Source: Leucocoprinus leucothites (Eukaryota > Basidiomycota > Agaricomycetes > Agaricales > Agaricaceae). Taken from it: a DNA stretch of 64,000 nucleotides. Below, piece by piece: positions 32,953-44,601 of the stretch; positions within the stretch are counted from its first letter, which is position 1; each line of letters opens with the position of its first letter. The stretch lies in the NCBI GenBank assembly GCA_013368445.1, contig JAACJO010000004.1, positions 434,001 through 498,000 on the forward strand, written 5' to 3'. Under the pieces are notes generated by a model. It made no database searches. It was not told where the DNA came from and saw nothing but the letters and a program-made list of their open reading frames with translations. The position numbers were made by a program, and so were the translations under genes.

Positions 32953-34488
32953 CTATATGGTATAGTCGCCTTCATCACATGAAGTGAAGAAAAACGACTC
33001 GAGCTTGGGGCAATACTGAAAAACAGTATCATGAAGTGCCTTCTCCCTAGATGCGACATCGACATCGACAGGCGACTTATCTAACGGCCTCACTATTTCC
33101 AAATGCCGCAGGGCAGGAAACAAGGCAACCCACTGAGCAAAACAGCGCATGGCTTCTTTATCCATGCGAGGTCGGATGACAGAGTCAACACAAAAAGCGA
33201 GGTTGGTTATCCGAACGTTCCGTAGCCCACTAGAGGCTCCTTCAACATCATCTTCAATGTGCCTCGTCATCCAAGTCAACCAGGAACGGGAGTACAGCTT
33301 GACTTTTAAGACGATCTTCTCAGGTGCCTCTCTGTCTGGCCTATTAACAGCGCCCAATGCTTCGTCTAAAAATCTGTCATTCTCTGTGCCCTGCCGAATC
33401 ACCACCTCTCGCACGTTTGGGCACACAGTACGACTCTGAAATAGCCGTGTAATCAGCCGTGGCTCAGCGTCGATTGTTGAAAGGGATGGGAGGTTTGGCT
33501 GATCTAGCCCCTTCAATGGATCTTTGCTGCCGCAATACAAGCGGAGTGTCTTGATGGTCGGATGAGATGAAAGAAATTTGACCAAGGTCGTCCCTCTGAT
33601 GCGGGTCATGACTGGGTGGTTGAATAGAAAGGTTTCTAGGTTGGGAAAATGGACCGAACCTAGGATATTTTCCCAAGTCTCCGCCGCAATGAAAATGGTG
33701 GAAGTATCAAAATGAAGGTGGTGAATTGTCGTAGAGCGCGCCTCGAGAAGACTGGACGTATACGTCAAGAAAGGAAATACTAGAAATGCTCCGCAGATCT
33801 GTATAACATGCAGATTTGCTCTCTCAAAATAATTGTCCACCACGTGGAAGAGTGCCTCTTGCTGATGCTGGCGACGATGATCGAATTCCACGAGACCGTG
33901 ACGCCCAAGCTTCAAGGACTCGCATCCCTTTGCGATCGCTACATCGCATAGTCGAGCTATGGCTTGCTCGGGGATGTGGTAGTTGGGGTCGTAAAGCGAC
34001 TCCTTTGTTTCTCTCAAGTCAAGATGAAGCGTTTTGAAAGTTGGCATCCTTGCGACGATTAATGTCAAGGTCTTGACATCACGGACAAGACCTTGGTGTG
34101 TAAAACGATGGTGGACGTGCTCGAGCCGCTCGAGCCAGACGGACAGACGCAAACCTTCTATTGCATCGGGTTTGCCTAGGCCATTCACAGGGAGGTTGGC
34201 AAACCTCCCTTCCTCCAGGAGCTTGCCCATCATCGGCTCACCGAAGAATTTTTCCAGTGCCATGTAATTGAAAAGGCGATTAACTTTGGCGAGCGTTAGA
34301 AGGGACAAATCACCCATGTATATCAGAGTTTGCTCGAAGACTTCAGGAGGAAGGTCCTCCCACGCAGATCGTTTATCGAGATGTGATGGCGATAACTGCT
34401 GAGCCACTGGTGAAGGGCATATTCGTGAACGCAGAGAGGTGAGTGATAGGCGGGGTGTCGTCGTGAGTAGTGACTTGAAAGAGCCCAT
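32953..34488 (-). CDS. F-box protein, copy 2
   Basis: An intronless 511-residue tandem paralogue of the preceding F-box gene in the same orientation, 280 bp apart. The F-box reads SAWEDLPPEVFEQTLIYM then SLLTLAKVNRLFNYMALEKFF at residues 38-85. It is preceded by a 37-residue Ser/Thr/Arg-rich leader that copy 1 lacks. Conserved blocks include ILGSVHFPNLETFLFNHPV and the C-terminal YCPKLESFFFTSCDEGDY. Same-strand tandem order and matching length point to a local duplication. Substrate is unknown. Confidence 0.85.
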   Translation of the reverse strand: MGSFKSLLTTTPRLSLTSLRSRICPSPVAQQLSPSHLDKRSAWEDLPPEVFEQTLIYMGDLSLLTLAKVNRLFNYMALEKFFGEPMMGKLLEEGRFANLPVNGLGKPDAIEGLRLSVWLERLEHVHHRFTHQGLVRDVKTLTLIVARMPTFKTLHLDLRETKESLYDPNYHIPEQAIARLCDVAIAKGCESLKLGRHGLVEFDHRRQHQQEALFHVVDNYFERANLHVIQICGAFLVFPFLTYTSSLLEARSTTIHHLHFDTSTIFIAAETWENILGSVHFPNLETFLFNHPVMTRIRGTTLVKFLSSHPTIKTLRLYCGSKDPLKGLDQPNLPSLSTIDAEPRLITRLFQSRTVCPNVREVVIRQGTENDRFLDEALGAVNRPDREAPEKIVLKVKLYSRSWLTWMTRHIEDDVEGASSGLRNVRITNLAFCVDSVIRPRMDKEAMRCFAQWVALFPALRHLEIVRPLDKSPVDVDVASREKALHDTVFQYCPKLESFFFTSCDEGDYTI

Positions 34489-35578
34489 GGCTGTTTTGTG
34501 GGTTCAGATCGACTAGGCTCGATAGCCTTACCACATTGATTGAGGTCCCTCCAGATACGGAGTCGAGGGGTCCGATGATAAGTATATCCGATCGGAGAAA
34601 ACTGCTGGTAGAAGAGCTGTACTCTACTACTTATATGCTTAATGGCTCATCATTTAACATCCTGTACTACTTGGTTATAAATAACTACAATAGACTAGGC
34701 ATTTCTGAGTTCCTGACGTCGAAAATCCGGGCTAAAAGGGGAATCGAAAGGAGCGAGGACCTACTACGATGCAGCCGAATAGTACAAGCCGAGTTAGACC
34801 TATTCCAGATAATGAACAAAAGGCTCAGCTTGGTCTGACCTTGAGATTATATTTGGCAAGTCCGGCACCAAAGGCATCAATACCGAAACTCCAGAGGTAG
34901 AAGCTCATGCTGGCACTACAATGGAGTTTAAGTGGGATGGTAAGGAGTCCTCCGGGTGACCGGGCCCAACCCATCAGTGTGCCGACGACCACGGGAAGTC
35001 CAATATTAATCTAAAGGATTGCGCGTCAGTGCAATTATTATAACCCATCAACTGGCACAGCTCAACGCTCCGATGGACTCTAACTCACTAGAAATGGCTC
35101 CCGGTCCAAAAGAAGAAAAAGTTTCGACATCGATGCCCAAAGGATGTTCATGGGACGTTCAGAACCATTTCCATGTACTAGTCACTAATGCTCAATATGA
35201 TGGATTGGGCTCAATTTCCTGCCTCTCCTCTAATCCTTATTCTGGCGATTTTTGAAGGAGTACTATGCGATGAGTTTGACCGAAATGTGTTCTTAACTCT
35301 ATATTCTTATTCGACATTAGTGGTCCAATGGCATGAGTAGCGTCTAAGTAATCACGTTCCCGTTTACCGACGATGAACGGTATTTATATATCAAGCGCTC
35401 GGGGTCGCAGAGATTATAACGAGATCATATTGTTCCCTCGACAGTTTTCTCGAGTGATAGCTCCATCAACAAGATACGATAAACAATAATAATGAATACA
35501 TGATGACTCGCCGAATTTAACAGTCAGAAGCCAGACAGAATTCGAGGATATACTAGCATCTTCACAAAGCTCGTTAAA
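34489..35578. other. Intergenic region with a TspO-like relic
   Basis: Apart from the minus-strand relic given separately (34840-35130), no gene is supported. A 100-codon plus-strand frame at 34536-34838 overlaps this area without motif. Confidence 0.35.
34840..35130 (-). pseudogene. Possible TspO/MBR-like gene relic
   Basis: A minus-strand ATG at 35130 opens MSKLFLLLDREPFL. A GTGAGT...TTTAG intron joins it in phase to INIGLPVVVGTLMGWARSPG and a 57-residue exon ending at 34840. The opening resembles the first helix of TspO/MBR (translocator protein) family members. Further down a short LGLYYSAAS fragment recalls the family's third helix, but stop codons follow at once and no acceptor keeps the frame. 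The rest of the five-helix protein is missing. I read it as a decayed copy; the family call is tentative. Confidence 0.28.
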
Positions 35579-37494
35579 TTACAGGTCAAAATCTTTGATC
35601 TGTTTACCGGAGTACACTAGAACCTGCCACTGCAAGTTCAAATCGATGCTTTCCTTCTCTGCAATCGAGCAAACCCAATTCATCTTCCCATTCGCTCCCA
35701 ACGAACTCAGGTCATGCAATGTCTCATCGACCATATCCCATCTTGCAAAAACACTGCACGATGTGGGAATACCCTCCACAACTGGCATACCGGTTCTTGC
35801 TTGGACCAGGTTCTTGAATCCAGGGGCTGTAGCTTCTGGGTATTTGAGGGGAGGATTGACAAGTTTGATTGAGATATCGATCTCCCCAGTGGTTGGAATA
35901 CTGTCGATGACTGTCAACGATGAAATGGGGATGTCTCTGGTATTGGTAACGGTGATGGGTTGGGAACAGGAGTAAGTCGCGACCGGTTTGTATGCAAAAG
36001 GACTAGGTGATTCAATGGGTGTGGCATCCTTTGTACAGGGATGATATACGGCCTGAATGCCGGGATCGACACTACACAAGTTTATTAATCGTGAACCTGA
36101 TGTGATGGAGTAAAGTGACACACCCTAAGGCAAGATCGAATGTTTCCCCTACGTTGATAGAGGGTATATAGCTGTTGGATACAAAATCACCATCTAAGTA
36201 GACACCAGAGCTCCCCGATACCAAAGGATAACCAGAGGTATTAGTGACCTTGGCCTTGCAACTCTTTTAGCAGTTGTTCCATTAGGAATTTTGGAAATAA
36301 ATCCACCTTAAGGTAAACGCTACCTGATACTCGAGGAGTGCACAGACGCGAGAACTGGGCTGCCAAAAGGTATCGTCCAATGACGACAGTTTGCCCTTCA
36401 GTCTTATCACGGAGAGTTATCTTCTCAGGAAGCGAGATTTCTGTACTGGTCAAGACTTTAGCAGGAGGCCACACTGGAGTTGCGTTCAGGTCATTGAAGT
36501 TGTTCCGGAAGGATAGACTCCAAGATTGCAATCTCGCGGCGGTTTTCTGCGGTGCAGTTGATCCAACTTTCAAATCAACGTCTTCCCAGGGCTAGAATGG
36601 ATTTAGGACACCCGTGCAATGATAGGTCATAAGGGAAATTCACTTCGCCTGTGTTGTTTCTAACAATTGCTTTGTAGACAAGTGTTACCGCCTGGTCATT
36701 ATCCGAGGTAGCGAGCACATCGTAACCCGCATACCAGGATGCCATGGTCACACCTGGGTCATCGTGCGAGATTGCTGTCAGTTTGATAGATAACAAACCG
36801 AAAATGTGATCGACCCACCGTAAGTTAAATTAAAACTGACTGATGTTGGGGTTTCTGTCTTCAATGAAAATGTTATACTAGTACGACTGTATTTCGGGCC
36901 ATCAGAAGGGTCTGAGGGACCATCAGAATCTTCTTCTGAGTTAATTTTATCGTCTACTTCTCGAATTTCTTTCTTAAGGCTTTCCACCTTCGAATCCCAC
37001 TTGGCCTGTGTTTCTTCATAGGAGTCCAGGAATCGACCGACATCCAATGGACTCATTTCATTTTCACCATCGAGGGTTGCCTGGGCGTAGTTATCAAGGG
37101 CAGTTGTCATTCGTTTGCACCGTTCCAACGATTTTTGTAAAAGCGATTTCTTATCGTAGAGAGCATCAACTTTGGCATAATCGGGATCGGTGTCACTTTT
37201 TCCCCAGGGGGTCTTGACATCTCCGAGAACAACACCCTGACCAACGCTGATCCTACCATAGAGTTGTAAATGGGAAGGGACGAGCAACATCAGAATAACA
37301 CACTTGATCTTAGTCTCGTCAAAAGAAGAAGGCAATCCTGTAGCAATTTTGACTTGAGTAGAGCCAGAGTCAAGCTGACAATGAAAGGTTCTCGTGATGT
37401 CAGCTTGATAGGGATAGAGCGTAACTGCTGTTATTTTACTATCCAGCGCAGCATTAAGCTCGAGTTCGCGAGGGGTGGGATTGTTTGCGATCAT
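35579..37494 (-). CDS. DUF4139 (mucoidy inhibitor A-like) protein, copy 2
   Basis: This is the intact paralogue of the gene at 22560-24438. The DUF4140 opening is AALDSKITAVTLYPYQADITR. The first exon contains a 51-bp intron that is a multiple of three and free of stops, so an intron-retained frame also exists. A coiled-coil region follows (KKSLLQKSLERCKRMTTAL, then KVESLKKEIREVDDKI), then VTMASWYAGYDVLATS and a beta-rich C-terminal part ending KMNWVCSIAEKESIDLNLQW. Splice junctions at about 36830, 36650, 36290, 36125 and 36070 keep the frame. Where copy 1 has a TAG, this copy reads through SWSLSFRNNFNDL. Function in fungi is unknown; no membrane segment or signal is seen. Confidence 0.85.
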
Positions 37495-39154
37495 CGTAGA
37501 AGCCGGAGGTGGGGGGAGGGTTCAGATGTTGAAGTAGGACTTCACAGCTTAAATGTCACTGCAAGGCATATATTTTGGATACCCTGACAGCCCAAGCCAA
37601 ATGTATCTATATCCGTAATGCAGCCCTCCAAGTCCGTTTAAAACTTGATATGAGGAACGATTCTTGTCAACCAATAAGAGAAAAACACATTGCAGATTTC
37701 GAAGGAGCCATTGCGGTTTCGCTAAGCCTATTAGCTCAGGCAGCAGAAGGACATACTGAGCCGTTTAAACCTGGTTATTAGAGAACTGGCACAGGCAAGT
37801 GGAGAGGAAGGTTCTGCACCAACAACCAAGTGCGACGTGACGCTTGGGCACCACATCTTGGAAACGATCACCGCCGCCGCCTTCCGATTGATGTATTTGA
37901 TGGAATGTGAAAGTCCGGAGGATCCTCTCTTGATTTTGAGCAAAATATATGAGCTGACACTGCTGTGATAACTTGACTACAACCGGACATTTGGTCCTGT
38001 CCACACCAGCGAGAAATCCCCCACGTAATTTTTGTACCGCATTTCTTTGCAAAAAGTGGGTTTGATCTTTGTCATGTCTTGGGAACGACTTTTATCAGTT
38101 TTATGGGCATGACTGTCAATCGAAATCACGAATAGGCTTGATTAAACCATTCGCAGACCTAAATATATCATTATGAGCCTGCTCTTGAAAACCGTGAAAA
38201 AGTCAGGTAATAATTGTCCAGTTATCAAAGACCAGTGATGTGCTCGAGGATACATCACTGGAACCGAAGAACACTTTTATAAGGGAAAACCGGATCATCA
38301 GGTAAAGCCTTGAGGCCTTCCCGTCACAGGATTACTAACGGCACCTTTCGAATGGATTATAGGCACGGAACAGCGGTCCTTATTGGTTCGAAAACCCGGT
38401 CAGAAAGGACCGCATTCATCGGAGGCTATTTTGGTCTTGAGCGCCAGTTTTGAGTGGGGAGAATGCTTGCTTAATGACGCTGTGCCGCTATGACATCAAT
38501 GAGACCCCTGTATTGCACTGGGCTTGGTCTAGGTGGTAGAAGTATTAGGGGACCTGTCGCCTCGCACTTTATGAAGCCGAGTTCCCTGTAGCCGTGTGTC
38601 AAACGGAAGACATTTCGTTGTATTGCAGCTGCAACCATATTATGGTGTTCCCCGCTGAGCTTTATGAAACATCATAAATGTTGCTCTTATTATATTTCAC
38701 GGAGCATACTCACCGGAGGTCTGGAACCCTGCAGCTGGAGAGTCAAAGCCGATGAAAATACAAACCATTGCGGCACAGCTCAGCACTCGAACACCCTCCT
38801 TCCCCTTGAACTCATTGAACTTGTGACTGCCGAGTTCTTTGCATCAAACCCTGACGATGAAATCACAAGGCTACAAAAAAACCCGACCTCAAAAGGACCC
38901 TTAAAATCGATGCTTATCCCGGAAAAAGGTACCGATGGGGATCAACAGGATCAAATATATAATACCATCACAAGTGAGGTAAAGCATGGACTTCTTTTCG
39001 CGCTTCGAGGGCAGGTCTGCTGACTTCGGGGTACACAGCGCGGGCACTGAAAGCCGTTTGTTATTCATGCGGCGTTGACGGTGCGCACATTTGAACCACC
39101 AAAGAGGGTGGCCCATGCAGCTACTGTTTTCAGGGCAAATGTTGCTCGGAAAAA
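37495..39154. other. Intergenic region, one weak fragment
   Basis: This 1.7 kb has no supported complete gene. A plus-strand frame at 38664-39023 contains LLPLELIELVTAEFFASN, which resembles the start of an F-box motif, but the rest does not continue as one. It may be a fragment. Confidence 0.35.
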
Positions 39155-39164
39155 GATAAAAAGG
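39155..39164 (+). promoter_or_regulatory. TATA-like element of secreted protein gene
   Basis: GATAAAAAGG lies about 72 bp before the start codon at 39236 and is followed by a purine-rich leader. Confidence 0.45.
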
Positions 39165-39235
39165 CGGGGAAGGTTCAAGTCAAATTCTACGGGGTCCTCC
39201 TTTCATTCTCGTACTACCTTTCCGACATCCGACTC

Positions 39236-40011
39236 ATGGCTTTCAAGACTGTCTTTGGGCTGTTAGCACTCGTCGTAGCTAGCGTGTCTGCTACTCCTGC
39301 TGTTGGTGTGGAGGAGCTTCACGCTCGTGCTGATCCTGCCCCGGATAACATTGTCTACGTGACCGACGCGCAGAACTTCTGGTCAGTGCTATTCAGCTTT
39401 ACTGTAATGACATCACGAGTCAACAAGAGGCTAACGCTTGATCGTATCTGTCATTTAGCATGATCATGCCAAGAGATCCCCACACCAATATCGGAGACAG
39501 TGAACATCCAGGAGGGATGAAGACGTATTGCTCGCCCTCTGGTCGATACTCAACAACGCAAGGCCAGTTCCCAGCCGACTTCTGGAGTAACGTCGAGTTC
39601 AAGACCGGAACGAGTTCGAATGGCGCACGGTTTGCTCAGTGTACGTGTTCTTGTAGTCCTGCTCTAGAATCTGTAAAAACTAACGACTGGTGTAGTGACG
39701 GGATGCATTCAACCTGAGAAGCTGACCCGTCTCAACCCTGACGATGGCGGAGGTCAGTATGATTCGAGCGGTGGTGCTGGAGGTAACGGAAACCCAGAGG
39801 GAAGCGTCTGCCTCGGGTTCGTCTCTTTCCATCAAGTCGTGACCTGGAACTCATATCATTTTGCAGATACAACCACTACGTGGAATTGGTTGAGCCGGCG
39901 GACAGGCGTGCATGTATCAGGTGTTGTGATAGTGCTGCTGATTGTCCCACTAATAAGGACACGCAAGGATGCCCGAACGTTATTTCAGGCAACTACTTCG
40001 ATTGCAACTGA
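39236..40011 (+). CDS. Cysteine-rich secreted protein, conserved-type, function unknown
   Basis: Four exons (39236-39381, 39459-39640, 39696-39816, 39867-40011) sum to 594 nt and give 197 residues. A signal peptide (MAFKTVFGLLALVVASVSA) precedes the mature protein. Motifs are DAQNFCMIMPRDPHTNIG, GARFAQLTGCIQPEKLTRL, NPDDGGGQYDSSGGAGG and GYNHYVELVEPADRRAC, ending in GNYFDCN. Ten cysteines remain after the signal, four of them packed in CIRCCDSAADCP, which suggests five disulfides. It fits an Agaricomycete family of secreted proteins of this length that I know only as unnamed. No catalytic motif is seen. Confidence 0.84.
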
Positions 40012-40218
40012 GATGGACTTAACTATTTACGACATTATGACACTGGATGAACACGGACAGTCTGTTAAATTAATATCTCACGGACATTGAATAGTTGATA
40101 GTTGATTTAACTGTGATGATGGTCATTTATCGGAATAATTAACCGCAGTTGTATTCGAGTGAATAGTGCGAGCTAAGGCCTGCAGCGTTTCTCCTGTTCG
40201 AAGGAAAACGCACGCAGT

Positions 40219-41437
40219 TCATGATTGAATGAACTTGACTACAAGATCTTTGAATTCATTGGGCTTCTCTGCGTGAACTACATTTCAGGCTTGTGAGTGA
40301 GACCAAAACTTGGAGGTTAGGGAGCATACGTACCCCAGTGGCCAGTATCTAGTGTCGCAACCGAAGAATTAGGGAAAAACTTCTTGAATGATGGTTGATT
40401 GTTAGCGTCGATATAACTGTTCAATGGATCAGCTGCTGTGTGTCATTGGATAATCTAGCTTCACTTACGGGCTCCTGAGACCTCGGAATACAAGTGTTTT
40501 TCCGTCCCACTGTGGTCGTTTTGGGTCATTAAGATCATGTGGGAATGAGCCTAGCTCAGGTATTGATCGCTTGAGAATGTCGAGCGGGAGACCGAAATGA
40601 GGTTTGCTTTGGCTTTGGAGACGACCGGGGAGCACGAGGTTCGTCAGAAGAAACTGGCGGATACTTAGATCCTGAATGGGTGGTATGTCAGAGGAGGAGA
40701 CACCATATAAAAGCAAAGCTCACCGATTCATGTTTATGAAGTAGATGGTCAACATCTGAGCGCGTTCGCACAGCGCCCAAAGGTAGTGCGTTGACTTCGA
40801 GCATCGCGTCGATGTATTTGACGAAGTCGGGTGAGAGGGCAGTTCGTGTAGGCGCGATATCCGACACAAGTAAATGTGATAAAAGGCTTTCTCGTCCTTT
40901 GGTGACAAGCAACAAGGCCAAAGCCATAGCGACTTTACCTCCCCTGTGACACTGCGTTTAAGATCAGCGGCTCAAGAACGACGAAAGCTGGCAGGAGAGA
41001 ACGGACATCGAGTGGCCTAGGAGAGAGACATTCGTTAATCCGTGAGAGTCGAGGTAGTGCAGCACGTCTTCGGCCATAGCGGTGTATGTCATGGGTGAAG
41101 CGTGCGGGGATGCTCCATGGTTCCGCAAATCGAGGGTGTGTACTGCGTGTTGTGGTAGAGCACGATGGAGTGCCTTGTGAAGGGATGTCCAGTTCCTCTT
41201 TGAACCGCTAAAAGTGGCTTTGTGAGTCAAAGTGTTCAATTTCGAGGTTCATATGGTTCGACTTACAATAGGCCATGAAGAATTACTAGCGAAGAACTTG
41301 TGGGTACGCCAGTGGCCGGCTGAGCAACTAAGCTTGCGAGCTCAACGGGATTATCCGCATAGCGTGCAGTAGAAAATCTACGAAGAAGTACAGAAGCTCT
41401 GTATAATCCGCGGTGAGCGAATGTGACCCGTAGCATG
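40219..41437 (-). CDS. ABHD11-like mitochondrial alpha/beta hydrolase, copy 2
   Basis: Second copy of the ABHD11-like hydrolase. The N-terminus MLRVTFAHRGLYRASVLLRRF is rich in Arg and fits a mitochondrial presequence. Motifs: LVILHGLFGSKRNW (joined across an intron), LDLRNHGASPH, nucleophile elbow LLGHSMGGKVAMALAL, an SDIAPTRTALSPDF strand and TLDTGHWVHAEKPNEF with the catalytic His, ending KFIQS. Introns at about 41270, 40950, 40730, 40470 and 40330 join in frame. Compared with copy 1 the loop after the elbow differs and copy 2 has more Leu. Both copies look functional. The copy lies divergent to the first flavin monooxygenase gene. Confidence 0.86.
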
Positions 41438-41743
41438 AACTGAATACAAAGAAGCTCAGAGTCAAAGTTCACATCGTAATGAAATTTGAATCTGTTTGTT
41501 TTGATCTGCGGCTCGATGAGCGGCAAATTCGCAGCCCCTTACTCTTCCGACTTCTTTCCCCCCCTACCTCGCTGCTCGTCTTCCTTCTACGATAGTTTTC
41601 CTTGTTTATTGATTACAGTGGTGCTTGTTAATTATAGATCTGATGCGAACTTCAAGCTTCATCCTCAGGCGACATATGATATCCACGCACATGAAGGAGG
41701 GTGGTTCCAACTTCCCAGGCTTTCAAGAAGAGAGTATCGAAGG
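41438..41743. other. Divergent promoter region
   Basis: This separates the 5' ends of ABHD11-like copy 2 and flavin monooxygenase copy 1. Pyrimidine-rich runs at 41530-41620 precede the TATA-like element. No gene was found. Confidence 0.45.
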
Positions 41744-41752
41744 TTATAAAGG
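41744..41752 (+). promoter_or_regulatory. TATA-like element of flavin monooxygenase copy 1
   Basis: TTATAAAGG lies about 50 bp before the chosen start codon at 41801, a common spacing in this window. Confidence 0.5.
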
Positions 41753-41800
41753 GCAGGCCACTTTTGGATTCTCTTGCCAAAAGCACACAATTCCTCCATT

Positions 41801-44373
41801 ATGCATTCCTCTGAAGCTGCTCTCCCCACTTTGACGAAACTCGGCCTCAAATCATCTACGTTTGATGGTGTGGATGCACTTAACGTTGCTCAACATTGGC
41901 TCAAAGCTTTTGGCTTGGCTTGCGAAGCAAACGACGTTCAAGCTGTTCTTGATTTATTTATCAAATCCGATTTCATTTCCCCGCCCTTATCAAAACCTTC
42001 GCCGCCAGCTACTGACCTCAATCAAGACCCGTCCGTATACTGGCGAGATGTTCTTGCCTTGACATGGGACTTTCGGACCTTAGAAGGCACTCAAAACATC
42101 CGCCAACTCCTTTTAGATCGCCTCGCAGTCACCGAAATCCACGACGTCAAGATCAACACGACAGACAAGGGCGCGTCTCCCTCGCTTCAGCGACCTTATC
42201 CCGATCTCGTTTGGGTGCAAGCGTTGTTCAAATTCGAGACCAAAATAGGGTTTGCATCAGGAGTAGTTCGGCTTGTACCTATCAAGAAAAGTGACACAGT
42301 TAAGTGGAAGGCCCACTGTATCTTCACCAATCTCGAAGACTTGAAGGGTTTTCCGGAGAAAATCGGTCACCTGCGCAACCAAGAGTCGGACCATGGGAAG
42401 TGGGAGGCCCTCCGCAGTAAAGAACGCGAGTTCGTCGCTGAAGACCCCCTCGTTCTCATCATCGGCGGTGGACAAAGCGGTTTGGACGTAGCGGCTCGCC
42501 TCAAGAGCCTCGAACTAACATCACTCATCATCGAGAAGAATGAACGCATCGGCGACAACTGGCGCAATCGATACGATGCACTATGCTTGCACGACACTGT
42601 TTGTGCGTACCTTTATTTTTCATTCCAGCGTACTTCACTCACAAAATCGACTAGGGTATGACCATTTACCTTACATACCGTAAGTCTTTTTCTCCGCTTC
42701 AGCTCGAGGTTTTCTTTACTGAGTAGATAACAGATTCCCTCCAAATTGGCCGGTGTACACGCCCGCAAGGAAGGTGAGGTTGCCCTCACTATATTTTGCT
42801 TGCTGAATCTCAACTATCTCTTCATAGCTGGCCAACTGGCTTGAAGGTTACGCCGAGGCGATGGAACTAAACGTCTGGACATCCTCTACAGTTACTAAGG
42901 CAGTTCAAGATTCGACTACAAACCGTTGGCTAGTCACCGTCGAAACCAAGGCTGGCACCGATACTCAAACCCGGGTGTTTAATGTCAAACACCTTATATT
43001 CGCTCAAGGGTTTTCCGGTGGCAAGGGATACATACCTCAATATCCTGGAATGGTGTGTTTCATACATATGTCATTTCCGAGGATATTGACCAACCCTTGG
43101 ACTCACAGGACGTTTTCAAAGGCCCTATCCTTCATTCGCTCCAGCACAACAAGGCTGAAGACCATCTGGGGAAGAGAGTCGTCGTGATAGGCTCATGCAC
43201 TTCTGGTAGGCATCCATCTTCATATCAGATATCTAATCATATTGAAAAGCCGCTCAGCCCACGATATTAGCGTTGATTATGCGAATCATGATGTTGGTGC
43301 GTAGTTCGTTCTTTCGGTTCTCTTCTCTCATCAATGTACGCCCCTAGATGTCACAATGTTCCAGAGAAGTGCTACTTATATTATGAGCGTGAAGCGAGGA
43401 CTTCGAATGACACTCGACGGTAGAGTTAGATCAAGTGATGCTTCTCCTTGGTACTAACTTCTTCGCGTCAGATTTCTATTCCGAAGATGGCCCCTCAACT
43501 GAAGTCGGCGATCTGCTCGTAGCCTCGTATCCTAATCTATTGAATATCGGGATCTCCTATCGCCTGACTCAGAAGATCGCAGAAGCCGACGCGTATGTAG
43601 TATTGACGGATCTGCTAAAACTTGATCTAATACTTTCTCAGCGATCTCTTGGATGCTCTCAAGCAATGCGGATTTCGGTTGGGCTGGGGCTTCAAAGACT
43701 GTGGTTTCTTGATGTCAGCATGGGCCCGAGCTGGAGGATATTATCTAGGCAAGCTCCGAACACGCACAATCTCCAACTGTAAATTGATGGTCTCTCGTTA
43801 TCAGATGTCGGAGGCAGTCAATACATTATTGATGGGAAAATAAAGCTGAAGAATGACAGTCAGATCGCGTCTTTCACTGAAACCAGTATTCGCTTTGAGA
43901 ACGGCTCTGAGCTTCCTGCGGATGTAGTAATTTTCTGCACTGGGTTGGTCAGCCCATTGTTCTTATCGATAATGTCTTGCTGATCCATCTACGTTGACAG
44001 GCTTGGGAACGCGCGGGATGGGATACGTGAAATTTGTGGCGATACTGTGGCGGACAATTGTTCCCCTGTCTGGGGAATGGATGAAGAAGGCGAACTTAAC
44101 GGATGTTGGCGCGATATGGGCTTCGAGGGATTATGGTATATGATGGGTACGCTCTCGGTTCATCCACATTCTTATCATTTTCCTGAACACTTTTTAATCA
44201 GGTAATCTTGCTCTTTGTCGCTTCTACTCGAAGCATATTGCCCTTCGTAAGTGAACCTGCCCCAACCGAAGTGAACGGGTGTCTCACGCATATGTACGAT
44301 ATCTTTGTTTTCAGAGATCAAAGCATTAGAGGAGAATCTCTTTGACGGCGTCCGTTACAGCAGAACCAAATAA
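41801..44373 (+). CDS. Flavin-containing monooxygenase with NTF2-like N-terminal domain, copy 1
   Basis: This is a class B flavoprotein monooxygenase using FAD and NADPH. Residues 1-190 look like an NTF2/SnoaL-like domain (SVYWRDVLALTWDFRTLEG, then FKFETKIGFASGVVRLVP). The FAD-binding glycine box LIIGGGQSGLDVAARL is near residue 220, with ERIGDNWRNRYDALCLHD after it. The FMO signature reads DVFKGPILHSLQHN and the NADPH box VVVIGSCTS, with Ser-Cys where family members often have Gly-x-Gly. The C-terminal part includes DVGGSQYIIDGKIKLKND and ELPADVVIFCTG, ending FDGVRYSRTK. About twelve introns were traced, and the joins checked (for example at 42602, 42670, 42775, 43205 and 43430) are in frame. 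It is a tandem paralogue of the next gene. Confidence 0.87.
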
Positions 44374-44601
44374 GGATTATTGTTCACGTTCAAAATGAAT
44401 GACTTAATCGACCTCTGTCATAGCAATTCGCTACAGTACTTCTTCGTGAGATATCGGACTTCTTTTCGACGGGTCAAAGGCCCGAAGGGAATTGAGCTAG
44501 TCACCTGTTCAGTATCTCCAGCGATCCTGATAGATCACTACAGTCTGATAAATCAGCAATCTTGTTGAAGCACTCAAACTAGCCCCTTTTCTTCCCTCAC
44601 A

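Noticed and set aside
38664..39023. LLPLELIELVTAEFF as an F-box start
   Set aside because: The resemblance covers about 15 residues only; the continuation is not F-box-like. Kept as a remark in the intergenic entry.
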